In this document: positions 10,654 through 21,589 of the stretch, in pieces
Layout: each line of letters starts with the position of its first letter
Position numbering within the stretch: position 1 is the first letter of the stretch
From: Terebella lapidaria
Taxonomy: Eukaryota > Annelida > Polychaeta > Terebellida > Terebellidae
Direction: 5' to 3'
Length of the DNA stretch: 64,000 nucleotides
NCBI GenBank assembly: GCA_949152475.1
Contig: OX424560.1
Span: forward strand, 42,176,719 to 42,240,718
Position numbers and translations under genes: made by a program
Notes under the pieces: generated by a model
What the model saw: the letters and a program-made list of their open reading frames with translations, nothing else
Told to the model about the DNA's origin: nothing
Database searches by the model: none

Positions 10654-11129
10654 GGAGCCGCGAACTCCCTGCGACAGAGGGAACCGTAAGGCGTCCTTCG
10701 ACGGCCGGGGGTTTCAGAAGAAATCATCGAACGAGCCACCTTCTTGACTGGGGCCGGAGCATGCTCTTCGGGCCACAAACCCGGGAGGACCCTCTTCACA
10801 AAATCCAACTTCTCCCCCCAAGAGAGAGGGTCGTCGGACTCGGGCTGGTCCGCCTCCTGGTCCGGGTCCGCCTTACGCTTTCGCGGAAGCGTGAGGCCTG
10901 ACGGGCCAGGTAACGGCTGGTCAGCCGACTGAGAGACCTGTAGGGAAGGTTCCTCATCTGAAGACGGCTCTTCCCTAGGTAGAGGGGAAGACGGGGGCGG
11001 TGGCGGCTGTGGAGGCGTGAACCTCGCCAGAAACTGCTGCCACTGGCCTAACATCTCTTCCCGAAAAGACTGAAGCTCGCCCCTAAGGCGCTGCTCTGTC
11101 CTTGATATCCTCGGCGATCTGAAACACAC
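10530..11129 (-). CDS. DIRS Gag-like protein, middle part in a second frame
   Basis: The coding-like part runs from about 11110 to 10710: RGELQSFREEMLGQWQQFLARF, a proline run, acidic DQEADQPESDD, and WGEKLDFVKRVLPGLWP. After ETPGRRR (near 10710) this frame loses character, and the frame of the neighbouring Gag part takes over. Either a mutation has split Gag or programmed slippage occurs in the run of C; the sequence alone cannot decide. Confidence 0.6.
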   Translation of the reverse strand: MCFRSPRISRTEQRLRGELQSFREEMLGQWQQFLARFTPPQPPPPPSSPLPREEPSSDEEPSLQVSQSADQPLPGPSGLTLPRKRKADPDQEADQPESDDPLSWGEKLDFVKRVLPGLWPEEHAPAPVKKVARSMISSETPGRRRTPYGSLCRREFAAPCRSAWTRPSGPTSRRLARILLARLSTTTIRRRSWTTSLQL

Positions 11130-11955
11130 AAGGCGAATCAGAAAAAGGAAACTCTGGAAACCGTGGAGACATGGAAACTCCAGGAACCCATGGGTTTGGA
11201 CGGCTCATGGCCCTTGGCTCCCGGCCCCTACTGGCCACGGCTCCGGTAGCCACGGCCTGGGGTCCAGTAACCGACGGGAAATCGGGTGCCGGCGGCCGTA
11301 TCACTGGCGACACGGGCCCGGACCGAAATCCGCCCTGGCTATGGGGTTGAAACCCAGCTCCGGGGGCAGGCGCCCGACCCGGAGGGGGAAACAACACTCT
11401 CTGTCCAGAGGGATCCCGGGCGCAGGGAACCGTCGTGAGCCCGACGGAACCGGCAGACCCCGAAACCACACTCGGACACTGAAACCCAGGTCGTTCAGCC
11501 AGAGAAGCATGAGAACGAGGGGCCAGTAGAGAGGGAGCCAAAAGTGAGCCACACAAACCCGTAGGTTGTGGGGAAGTTAGGGTGCCGAGAGCCGAACGCG
11601 CGGCTCCCGGGACCCGTACCTGGCTGAAAGAAAATGACAATGATAAATCAAAACTTACAGCACAAACAGCATTGGATAACTGCAAATCTAAACGCCGCTT
11701 GCGTTCCTCAGACGCCTTGGGACGCGGCCTGGCGCTATCAGAATCTGACGGGGAAGGGGGAGTAGGGCAACCAGCAAACCTGCGGGCCTGAATCTCCCGT
11801 AAGCCTTGAAGACAAAGTTTCCACTCGTCGACGGACCAATCCGCGCATAAATCACAGGTGGCTGAAGGACGGCAATAAACAGTGTCCCTACACTGCCAGC
11901 AGGCGTTGTGAACCTCCCACTTAGGAAGGTAGTGTTTGCAAACGATGCACTTCAT
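11083..11955 (-). CDS. DIRS ORF1 N-terminal part with Cys-rich zinc-binding-like head
   Basis: A 290-codon frame opening MKCIVCKHYLPKWEV, with cysteine pairs C3/C6 (CIVC), CWQC, CRPSATCDLC; this looks like a zinc-binding N-terminus, unassigned by me. After about residue 100 the translation becomes low-complexity Pro/Ser/Arg text. A strong donor (GTAAGT on the minus strand, 11658-11653) and a pyrimidine-rich acceptor (TTTCAG ending at 11119) bracket exactly that stretch (540 bases), so it could be an intron, though joining them keeps the frame that stops at 11083. A frame change near 11100 is still needed to enter the middle Gag part. Confidence 0.55.
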   Translation of the reverse strand: MKCIVCKHYLPKWEVHNACWQCRDTVYCRPSATCDLCADWSVDEWKLCLQGLREIQARRFAGCPTPPSPSDSDSARPRPKASEERKRRLDLQLSNAVCAVSFDLSLSFSFSQVRVPGAARSALGTLTSPQPTGLCGSLLAPSLLAPRSHASLAERPGFQCPSVVSGSAGSVGLTTVPCARDPSGQRVLFPPPGRAPAPGAGFQPHSQGGFRSGPVSPVIRPPAPDFPSVTGPQAVATGAVASRGREPRAMSRPNPWVPGVSMSPRFPEFPFSDSPCVFQIAEDIKDRAAP

Positions 11956-12203
11956 ATCTGAAACATATCAAACATCGAAGTACAAACGGGCGATAATGGG
12001 GGAAGGAAAGGGGCCTGGGGAGGCTTTACCATTTCCTCCCAAAAAAATCGCAAATCACTAACTCTAAGCTAGTCTAACAACGAAAGAACGATCTACTGAA
12101 GAAAAAGCTGTGCAAAGAACAGCCTAAAGACGATCGTAGACGTGAAGAAATTTGACTTTGAATGCCGAAAGCAAGACTTGCTGCACATCCAACAATGGAG
12201 GAG

Positions 12204-12430
12204 CAAATTAATGGCGGCTAAGGTCAATCATATGACCGGTGTGACGTCACATCTACACCGCGGGGAATCTGAGATGTGTGAGAGTAATTTCCTTCAATTT
12301 CGAGTTCGAGATGGATGTCAGGAATTTTGAGAAAATTCTTGTGACATTCATTTCTCTCTCCTCTTCTTTGAATGCCAAGGTAAGATTACCCAAAGAGTTT
12401 ATTATAGAGGTAGTGGTATGGCAATAAATA
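12204..12430. repeat. Right inverted terminal repeat of the DIRS element (element 5' end)
   Basis: Reverse complement of 6264-6037 with very few differences, ending GGTATGGCAATAAATA. Near identity of the arms points to a young copy. No target duplication is seen outside. Confidence 0.93.
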
Positions 12431-12584
12431 TTTAAATTTTTAGACATTTTGCTCTAAATCTATTCAGTAACTTTCCTTATAATTTCTCACTTGCATGGCA
12501 TTTAGGACTGTTATTATTGTTCCCTAGAAAAAAATGCCTAAAAATATTTCAACACTTTTGTAGTTTCTTTATTTTTGTATTTTT
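12431..12584. other. AT-rich flank of the DIRS element
   Basis: No feature seen. Confidence 0.5.
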
Positions 12585-13166
12585 AGGTTACCGGACCTAT
12601 GGTCCGATAACCTATTGCCATGGCATTGCGACCGGCGTCCGTCCGTCCATCGTCGTCGTCGTCCGTCCACATTTTTATCTTTAAAGTTTACGGTACAATC
12701 TTTCTGAAAATTTTGGAAAATATACATTGAAATAGTTCGAGTAGGTATTTTTTATTTTTTTGTTTTTTTATTTTTTTCCAAAATGGCGGACGTTTTCGTT
12801 GAAAAATGGTCAATTTTGAACTTTGGCAGCCATTTTCTCAAAAACTGTCTGATCACATTTGACATTTTTGTTTCAAAAGATTATCTTCATGTACCTCTGT
12901 GACCTTGAGTGCTAAATGTCAGACTGGTAATGTGTAAATTGACCTGAGCGGCCTATATAGAATATCAAATGCCGCACACATAATTATATACATGTATATA
13001 TGTAATGGTGACATCGATGTTCACACGGATGACCTTGATTGGTAAATCTCAATGTCATATGTTCACACTGCGAACCTTGATTGGTAAATCTCAAGGTCTG
13101 TTACCTGCCAATGCTGCCATGGCCAAACCAAAATTGTCCGTTAACCTGTCTTAGGGTTTGGGCTAA
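12585..13166 (+). mobile_element. Family A element, short copy
   Basis: Starts AGGTTACCGGACCTATGGTCC (a near-perfect hairpin) followed by CCGTCCGTCC / CGTCGTCGTC runs; ends GTCCGTTAACC..TTAGGGTTTGGGCTAA. It contains AAAATGGCGGAC and the 'GACCTTGATTGGTAAATCTCAAGGTC' type tail, but no long tandem core. Confidence 0.85.
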
Positions 13167-13836
13167 TATTTTCCAAAAGGCTCAGTCATCATCAGCAAAT
13201 TTTAGGGGAGAGTGGTTGGCCAAATGTGCAATATTTTACCTTATCATTTACCAGTAGCTAAAATGAAATTGTTGAAAATTTTGCTAATGCAAAAATTTTT
13301 CTTGAACCCTAATAACCAGAACCATAATAATTTTTTTGGCCTTTTTTATGAAATATATTTTTCATAAACTGTATTATCATATATGCCAAAATGACAGTCA
13401 ATGCAAATAGCTTAGTTAATGCTATTATACAGTAATCAAAATTCACTGAAATGGTGTGTGCATCGGATAAATTTCTTGCTTATTTCTTTCTATACGGCAA
13501 TGATTCTGTCATTCTAACACAATAAAAGTTCACTAACATCGATTGGCATATGATAAACGTTTCATTGCACAATATGGGATTTCGTGCCCTCTAGTCAAGC
13601 CTTCAAGAAACCCTCGGGCCAAGCATTAAAGAAGCCCTGCGCTTCTTATTGGCCTTCTAAAAGATTTGGCCCTCGTGCATAAAACCCCATATTGTCCAAA
13701 TATTATACACAATTGTATAAGAGACCAGCAAAATATTAATTAAATACATTTATTGACCGGTAGATCAGTTATGCTTTAATGTGTAAACCATCATACTAAA
13801 TTTATATAACATGATAATTATGAAGTGTACACTCAC

Positions 13837-14824
13837 TGTCATCTGAACTTTTGGGAACGACTACCGAGCTTTGTTTTTCCAGATAATCTACGGCCTTGCG
13901 CATTATGTCATCAGTCACGCATGGTCTCTGTGGGTTCAAATGTACATTTATGAGTCATAGCAAAGCTTTGTGAAATTGGTGGTGATATTGTAAATTTTTT
14001 AAATCTATACTCAACATATTTATGTAACATAACCTACTATCTCCTGTGCTTGACACGCATTTGCAATCATTTTACAATAAAAAATATTGTCTAAAAGGTG
14101 TCTGTTTTTATCCATGGTTATTATTCTGATAAAATATTTGTACATACCATCCCTGTGTTCTGGTGACCGTTTATGTCAGCTTCTTCAGATTTGTCAGTAT
14201 CCTGTCAATTAAGTTTATTAAATTATAAATAATTGATTCTTGATGTTTTCAATATTGTGTTTCATGAATAGTTCTTGTTTTTCAATGAATACTAGTAATT
14301 ATTTGGATTTATCACCATATAAATTTATTTTCTTCCAAATTTAATTGAGTTGAAAATATATGATTTTTTTTTTTCAATGAACACAGTAAAGGTTTTTACC
14401 AAAACGATCTCTTCCAATATTTTTGTGGCTTCATTTACGTTTTGGGCTGAATCAAGACTCTGTACAAAAGTGAAATATACATGTGGAACATGCCTATGAT
14501 ACTTGTACCTAAAATGAAATTATTAAAATATGCCTCTAGATTCTCTCTATATATATAGAGAGAAAATCCCTTTACAGCATTTCTTCTCCATGTAATATGT
14601 ACATATTTTAATTTATATTCTCACTTGATACAATGACACAAGCTCCTGATTCCATGCACTAAATGACATGGTATCTTTGTGGACAATGAAATGACCTGTT
14701 GAAGGGAATAAAATTATGAACGTGATTTTGTTGTTGAAATAAACATTATCGTATTCAATATTCAGTAGTGCATACCGGATTTGAATGCAGATAACTGGGG
14801 TCAGTGCACTTTAAATTATAGCTT
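13837..14824 (-). CDS. Unrecognised spliced gene, chain of short exons
   Basis: On the minus strand a series of short blocks is bounded by good splice sites and stays in one frame: 14824-14776 (tentative), 14695-14625, 14459-14400, 14201-14148, 13927-13837. Donors include GTGAGA, GTATGT and GTGAGT; acceptors CAACAG, GTACAG, TGACAG and CCACAG. Translated pieces include HFIVHKDTMSFSAWNQEL, AQNVNEATKILEEIV, DKSEEADINGHQN and DDIMRKAVDYLEKQSS. I do not recognise a family. A further piece could follow at 13445-13308, with a hydrophobic stretch (ALTVILAYMII) and a stop, but that may be chance. No start codon was identified; the 5' part may lie beyond 14830 or be broken by the repeats there. Splice-site consistency across five blocks is the main support. 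Confidence 0.45.
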
Positions 14825-15348
14825 CTATATTCTACCCCCCCCCCCCATAATAGTGAGTGCTTGCATTTTAAAATCAGGATAGGCTAGAAGCTAACACAGA
14901 ACATGATAAAGGCTAGATTGCTTATGAAAAAACTCCATCGGGCCCCAGATGTCGGGCCAAATGAACTGCTTCCCTTTACATTTTTTTTTACTACAAACTT
15001 TTCAAATCAAAGACATCAATGGGTAATCAATGCAATTTATAACTGGATAGTTTAATAAAGTATTACAGAATGATTTGTCATAAAATATGCTCTGGTTTTG
15101 GGACTTTTCAACAGGCCCAATATGCCAAATCGAGACGAGAACTGGAAATATTTTTTATATACTAGATCTATATATTTTTTTTTTTTACATTTATCTCAAT
15201 GAGCTTGAAAAGGGTAATAAACACAAATGGAATTTATACACATGAAAGGCCAGTAAGCTACTCAGGACCTAAAAAATCGTGGTTTGAACTTATGCCCCTG
15301 ATAATGCCCAGGCCCGCTGACGTATTCTGTTCACAGTTGATATTTCTT
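14825..15348. other. AT-rich sequence left of the tandem duplication
   Basis: Contains a C run at 14836-14846 and T runs near 15175-15187. No gene seen. Confidence 0.5.
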
Positions 15349-15548
15349 CATCTGTCCCTGCTCCTATACTGGGTAATCTAGAACTTTTATCAGCCTATAA
15401 GTGACCCTGCCATGGCTGCGTATAACACATGTTTATTGCATAAATATTACCTATCTACTTACAACATATATATCTATTATTATTATTATCTTATATAAAT
15501 CTACAGATCCAGAAATATATGGCAGATATAAACCCGAACGGACTACCC

Positions 15549-16634
15549 GGGCTCCGGCCGCTGCCGGGCTGCGGCCGCTATACAAACATATAGACATAGC
15601 GCAGCCGAGGTGTGACCGCCTACCGGCGGTCACACCTCGGCTGCGCTATCTGTGGACTGGCTGCGGCCGCCTATACAAATCAATACAAGATACCGGCGCC
15701 CATCGTGGTGAACGGTTGATTGATTAGACCTTAATTGTTTGTTTTAATACCGCCTGTTGATCCTCATGATTTTGACACGCCAGTAAGCGTGACATGAAGA
15801 TATTGATAACTGATAATTGATAGCACAATGCTTTTTCAAGGTTGAACATTTATTCATTGCCGCCAATTTGATACCCAAAAGTATCAATTAAAAAATATAC
15901 GACAACTACATATACAAAAGCTGATAATTGATAACACAATGCTTTTTCAAGGATGAAAATTTATTCATTGCTGCGAATTTCATACCCAAAAGTATCGATT
16001 AACAAATATACAACTGCAAAATCCTCAGACAATATCAAGCTGTAGCCTGTGGTTGAAGTCTCTTCCATTTTTCTTTAATCTATCGTAATGTTTCTTATTT
16101 TTGTTTCTTATACATCGTTTAATATATTTCCTATGGTTTCCGTTGACGTCGTTAAAATCTCATCTATGCCTAATTGTATAGCATCCACAAAATACCACAT
16201 AAAGTATAAACACCTAGACTGACAAAAACACGACAAGTTGAATAATTCAAGTAGTTTTTTATTTCAATTTATGGCTACACAGTACTATGTTCATGTAATC
16301 AGCTTTATTTGATACAGTTAATTTGAGTGGTGGGTCGACGACATCGATACTAGCAACGATGTCGTTCATGGTTTTCTGCATTGTCCATCTGGTTAGATCC
16401 TAGTATTCGCCGTTTACGCTCCGACATCAGCCAGGACAATCCACGCGAATCTGCAAATAAATGGAGTATATCAGACTAAAGGCAATGAGGTTTCAATACG
16501 CAAGCGATTATTTAGTCTGGCTGCGTGTTCGTTCCGTCTTTTATCTATCTCACAGGCGGCCGCACCCCGGCTCCAACAGGCGGCCGCACCCCGGCTATAA
16601 CACGGGGGCCGCAGCCCGGCGGCGGCCGGAGCCC
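15549..16634. repeat. GC-rich inverted repeats bounding a ~1.1 kb element, unit 1
   Basis: 15549-15578 (GGGCTCCGGCCGCTGCCGGG..) is the inverted partner of 16604-16634 (..GCCCGGCGGCGGCCGGAGCCC), about 30 bp with few mismatches, in otherwise AT-rich DNA. Two further copies of GGCGGCCGCACCCCGGCT lie at 16556-16595. Between them are two diverged copies of a ~120 bp sequence (TGATAATTGATAGCACAATG at 15812, TGATAATTGATAACACAATG at 15921). The layout suggests a non-autonomous transposon of unknown class. The copy in unit 2 spans 21489-22574. Confidence 0.55.
15596..15649. repeat. Perfect 25-bp-arm palindrome, unit 1
   Basis: Arms 15596-15620 and 15625-15649 are exact reverse complements around a 4-base loop TACC; arms begin ATAGCGCAGCCGAGG. 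It would form a very stable hairpin in DNA or RNA. Confidence 0.95.
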
Positions 16635-16789
16635 GTATACCCCAACCCGGACCATTCCCGTTCGTCCGTCAATAAATTAACATTTATCTATGGACAAACA
16701 TAACGGCATTATGATGCGAATATAAACTTAGATAACTATGGAAATTGGTCCAATAGCTGAAATGATTCGTTTATACGCCCAAAAAGTAG

Positions 16790-17569
16790 TATTTTCATAC
16801 AATACTGGCGCCGCTCAAGTGTTTTTATTGACCGGTAAACGAGTGTGTCATCGCCATCTTGAGGTGGCCAAAAACTGTGAATTTCGTTCTTGCTAGGTTG
16901 ATGTTTTTAGGGTAGCGTCTGTATGAATACTCCATGATGACATGTGTATTATTATATATTGCAGGTTGCAAACGTAGTTGGAAGTGTACCTTACAAAAAG
17001 CAAAAGAGAAGATTTATATGAATCTATATTTATTTTCTTGTTTGTACAGCCCAATCACATGTTAATGTGATTAAAATCAATAGATGTGGGCCAATGCATG
17101 CCATGATCGCATTAAACTATTATTAAAAAGTATTGTGTTCGTTGTTCTCCTTTGTTGCATTGTGTTTATTGCCTTTCACGTTCAAATCAATATTGGGTTA
17201 AGGTTAAAAACAAGAAAAATATAAGACATTCACAAATGGTGCTGTGTTTATTTATTCTCTTCCTTCCTTGCTCATTACAATCACAAATTTATTGAGATAA
17301 AACAAAAACAAATATTTATTTTAGTAAAACCGAGATCAACATTCAAATTAGAAACGAGGTTGTGTTCTTGTCTTCTTTGGTCGCGTTTCTCTTTTCCTTT
17401 TTATAACAACGACTGTTTGTCACAGTCATTCCTGTCACAAAATGTTCCGCCAATTAATTGACCGTGAAGTGCGTCCGTGAAATTAATTTGCAATTACCCT
17501 TTGAGGGAATACTCGAAAAAAACAACACCTACTCTGTTCTACTAATCAATCAATTATCAGTTTTTCCCA
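16790..17569. other. Sequence present only in duplication unit 1
   Basis: About 780 bp between the GC-rich element and the minisatellite. No open frame of note, no repeat recognised. Confidence 0.5.
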
Positions 17570-18535
17570 GACACTAAAAACATTCCGTGTCCCCAAAAAC
17601 AATTCTCCCATACACTAAAAACATTTCGTGTCCCCAAAAACATTTCTCCCAGACACTAAAAACATTTTCCCGTACACTATCAGCCTTCCGTGTCCCCAAA
17701 AACATTTCTCCCATACACTAAACACATTCGTGTCCCCAAAAACATTTCTCCCATACACTAAAAACATTTTCCCGTATACTATAAGCCTTCTCCCATACAC
17801 TAAAAACATTTCGTGTCCCCAAAAACATTTCTCCCTTACACTAAAAACATTTTCCCGTATACTATAAGCCTTCTCCCCTACACTATTTATAAGCCTTCCG
17901 TGTCCCCAAAAACATTTCTCCCATACACTAAAAACATTTCTCCCATACACTAAAAACATTTCGTGTCCCCAAAAACATTTCTCCCATACACTAAAAACAT
18001 TTTCCCGTATACTATAAGCCTTCTCCCCTACACTAAAAACATTTCGTGTCCCAAAAACATTTCTCCCAGACACTAAAAACATTTTCCCGTATACTATAAG
18101 CCTTCTCCCCTACACTATTTATAAGCCTTCCGTGTCCCCAAAAACATTTCTCCCATACACTAAAAACATTTTCCCGTATACTATAAGCCTTCTCCCATAC
18201 ACTAAAAACATTTCGTGTCCCCAAAAACATTTCTCCCATACACTAAAAACATTTTCCCGTATACTATAAGCCTTCTCCCCTACACTAAAAACATTTCGTG
18301 TCCCCAAAAACATTTCTCCCAGACACTAAAAACATTTTCCCGTACACTATAAGCCTTCCGTGTCCCCAAAAACATTTCTCCCATACACTAAAAACATTTC
18401 GTGTCCCCGAAAACATTTCTCCCATACACTTAAAACATTTTCCCGTATACTATAAGCCTTCTCCCATACACTAAAAACATTTCGTGTCCCCAAAAACATT
18501 TCTCCCATACACTAAAAACATGCCGTGTCCCCAAA
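17570..18535. repeat. Complex minisatellite, unit 1
   Basis: About 970 bp of two interleaved modules: 'CATTTCGTGTCCCCAAAAA' and 'CATTTTCCCGTATACTATAA' linked by CTCCCATACACTAAAAA, giving higher-order blocks of roughly 60-85 bp. Stops are absent on the minus strand, so it translates as repeats such as VFSVWEKCFWGH; this follows from the repeat and is not taken as a gene. It ends in (AAT)n at 18534-18562. Confidence 0.92.
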
Positions 18536-18562
18536 TAATAATAATAATAATAATATAATAAT

Positions 18563-19139
18563 CAGATTTATTTAACGACGGTCCATGATGATAGGCAATT
18601 CTGCCTGTCTTCCCCATCCCCCGTCGTTTTTTTCAGACACTGCAAACATTTCATGTCCCTAAAAACAAACCTGAAACACGTATGTCTGCTTAAAAACCAG
18701 ATCGATTTATTACATGTATATTACATTTTATTTTGCCGTACAGAATCCAATAATATGAAATGCTGATGATGAAAAGAGTATCTACTATCTGGATTCATAT
18801 AACAATACGAATAGTGTAAATATCAAATATCTTCATCGTATGATGATGATGCCACATTTCCGTACTGTCCTCTGTTGACGTTATGATGACAGACCCCAAA
18901 AACATTTTCATGCTGATGCACCGGAATAACGTGTTCGTTCGTCCGATGGCGTTATGATGCATTTCTGTAACGACTAAGTACGATTAATTCGACATAAATT
19001 GAGTGTATTACGCTGCTATACTGCACCAATTACACTGATATACCATTATTGACGCCTAAAGAATAACTGTCAATACATTAGGAGTCGAAATAAAAAAGAA
19101 AAACAGTACACGAAAAACATTTCTCATGTCCCCAAAACC
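18563..19139. other. Unique spacer between minisatellite and LINE, unit 1
   Basis: About 580 bp repeated at 23094-23670. It has scattered decayed minisatellite motifs (CATGTCCCCAAAAC near 19126). No gene. Confidence 0.5.
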
Positions 19140-21288
19140 TTATATTGGTTTCAGATCCTGATAAAATATGTCAGGCAGGGGTATTGGATATTGGTCTTAG
19201 TGATCATTACCTAACATATTGCACTAGGAAGGCTTTCAAAACAAAATTCAATGATCATAATACTGTAAAATTGAGATCGATGAAGCACTATAGTGATGAA
19301 GTATTCATTGATCGACTTCGTAATCAGGACTGGTCTGATATATACACATGTGAAAATTCTAATGTAGCATGGTGTAAGTTTAAAGAGATCTTCTTGTCTG
19401 TTCTCAATGATTTAGCACCTATGAAAGAAGTGAGGGTGAAACAAAGGTCTGACCAGTGGATGACCAGTGAAATCCTTGAGCTCATTAGGCTACGAGACAA
19501 AAGTCTTGCCAAGTTTAAACGGTCTAGATCTCAGGGTGATTATGACAATTTTCTAAAGTACAGAAACCAAGTTAAATACAAAAAAGACAAAGCAAAATCT
19601 CAATATTATGAAAATGCAGTGAATGACAACAAAAATGAACCCAAAAAGCTGTGGACCGTGCTAAAAGATCTTGGCACGTCAAGTAAAGGTAAATCAAAAA
19701 CAAGTTCGATTGGTCTGTCTATTAATGATGTCCTATGTTTTGACAAGCACACGGTGGCAAATCACTTCAACTCATTTTTTACTTCCATTGCATCAACCCT
19801 TGTCGAGAAATTGCCAGAATGTAAAGGTATATTCGGTGTCTCGTTTGTGAATAACTTCTACCAGAGCAAGAGTGTTGTACCCAATATGTTCAGTTTATTA
19901 CCTGCTACTAACGATCAAGTATTACAGGTTTTAAGTGCCATGAGTAGCAATAAATCTACAGGATTAGATGATGTTCCAGCCAGATTTATTAAGGCCAGTA
20001 TGAACGTCATTTCTGCACACATATGTCATATTTTCAATATGTCAGTAAATACCAGTTGCTTTCCTGATCAACTAAAAACAGCCAGAGTTGTTCCATTGTT
20101 TAAGAAAAATAGTAAATCAGAATGCGGTAATTATCGGCCTGTATCAATATTGAGTATTGTATCTAAGGTCTTTGAAAAGCTTGTGTTCAACCAAGTCAGT
20201 GATTACCTTAAACAAAACAACATATTGTACAAATACCAGTCAGGTTTCAGGAATTCTTATTCTACTGACTCCTGCTTGATTCATCTGTCCGACTTTGTAA
20301 AACATGAGAGTGATAAAGGCAATTACACAGGCATGGTCTTGTTAGACCTACAGAAAGCTTTCGATACCGTTGATCATGCTATTTTATTGTCCAAATTAAA
20401 ATGCATGGGTATGAAAGAAATGTCTGTCAAGTGGTTTGAGTCATATCTAACTGGAAGGTCACAGGTTACAGATGTTGGTGGCGTTATGTCAAACAGTGAA
20501 ATCATAACGTGTGGTGTTCCACAAGGTTCCATACTGGGGCCTCTTCTATTTCTGATATATGTGAATGACATGACAGCAGCAGTTAAGTGCAAGTTATTGC
20601 TATATGCAGATGATTCTGCCTTGCTGGTGCCAGGAAGGGATATATCAGAGATAGAGCAGGTCCTCAGTGTGGAACTTGAATCTGTGAGTAACTGGCTGGC
20701 AGAAAACAAACTCTCACTCCATTACGGCAAGACTGAATCTATTCTGTTTGGTACTAAGAGCCGGTTAAGAAAGGATGACAAAATAAGTGTGTGTTGCAAC
20801 GGAAATGACATTGCATCAAAGTCTAGTGTAACTTATCTTGGTGTAACTTTAGATCAATCTCTATCAGGCGAGGTTATTGCCAACAAGGTACTCTCCAAAA
20901 GTGCCAACAAGCTAAAGTTCTTATACAGAAGCACAAAAAACTTCAACTTGAAAACTAAAAAGTTACTAGTATCGGCCCTGATCCAATGTCATTTCGACTA
21001 TGCCAGCTCCATGTGGTACAGTGGTCTCACCAAAAAAACTTAAGAATCGCATGCAAACTATGCAAAATAAAATGGTCAGGTATTTGTTGAATGTTCCACC
21101 CAGACATCATATTGGTGTAATTGAACTGAAAAAAGTTGGTTTTCTACCTGTTGAATACAGGGTTGAACAACTAAAACTGAACCACATGTACAAAGTCATT
21201 AATGGTAGTGCACCTGAGTATTTAAATTTTAATATAAGCCGCATTGTGGATCAACATAGGTATGCCACTCGTGGCAGTCAACTAGCTT
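19140..21288 (+). mobile_element. 5'- and 3'-truncated non-LTR retrotransposon (LINE), copy 1
   Basis: Begins abruptly after minisatellite-like CCCCAAAACC, within the end of the endonuclease, and is cut at 21288 by the duplication junction. It therefore lacks the last part of the protein and the 3' end that copy 2 retains. Confidence 0.9.
19145..21043 (+). pseudogene. LINE endonuclease remnant and reverse transcriptase, copy 1
   Basis: 632 codons with no true start. The first ~30 residues (LDIGLSDHYLTYC) match the SDH end of the APE endonuclease; the rest of that domain is missing. RT motifs: NYRPVSILSIVSKVFEK (329-345), GMVLLDLQKAFDTVDH (396-411, motif A), CGVPQGSILGPLLFLIY (456-472), LLYADDSALL (485-494, catalytic YADD). 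It looks like a Jockey/CR1/Rex-group RT; the clade is not certain. The frame ends at TAA after a run of seven A (21032-21038), while the downstream C-terminal part stays open in the next frame, so a one-base slip or mutation lies there. Confidence 0.9.
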
Positions 21289-21535
21289 CATCTGTCCCTG
21301 CTCCTATACTGGGTAATCTAGAACTTTTATCAGCCTATAAGTGACCCTGCCATGGCTGCGTATAACACATGTTTATTGCATAAATATTACCTATCTACTT
21401 ACAACATATATATCTATTATTATTATTATCTTATATAAATCTACAGATCCAGAAATATATGGCAGATATAAACCCGAACGGACTACCCGGGCTCCGGCCG
21501 CTGCCGGGCTGCGGCCGCTATACAAACATATAGAC

Positions 21536-21589
21536 ATAGCGCAGCCGAGGTGTGACCGCCTACCGGCGGTCACACCTCGGCTGCGCTAT
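21536..21589. repeat. Perfect 25-bp-arm palindrome, unit 2
   Basis: Exact second copy of the palindrome at 15596-15649, 5,940 bases further on. Confidence 0.95.

Larger units (their letters stand above)
6010..12430 (-). mobile_element. DIRS-type tyrosine recombinase retrotransposon, nearly complete
   Basis: About 6.4 kb on the minus strand, clearly richer in GC than its AT-rich flanks. It has the full DIRS plan: inverted terminal repeats at 6010-6264 and 12204-12430, Gag-like frames, overlapping RT-RNase H and tyrosine recombinase frames, and an internal complementary region at 6307-6407 near the 3' end. DIRS elements copy through RNA and are thought to integrate a circular DNA by site-specific recombination, without integrase or target duplication. 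No duplication is seen here; the ends share only AAATA. RT and recombinase are open, but Gag has frame breaks, so this copy may not be autonomous. Confidence 0.93.
15349..21288. repeat. Segmental tandem duplication, unit 1 (5,940 bp)
   Basis: 15349-16789 reappears, by eye base for base, at 21289-22729, and about 18209-21288 reappears at 22740-25819. The unit ends inside a LINE (ACTAGCTT) and passes straight into the start of the second unit (CATCTGTCCC). The only homology at the join is CTT. Unit 1 holds 16790-18208, absent from unit 2. Confidence 0.92.

Noticed and set aside
6010..12430. Long terminal repeat (Gypsy/Copia) retrotransposon
   Set aside because: Terminal repeats are inverted, integrase and protease motifs are absent, and a tyrosine recombinase plus internal complementary region are present.
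17615..18313. Minus-strand frames of 64-155 codons across the minisatellite
   Set aside because: They are translations of the repeat modules in several frames, with no domain and no start context.
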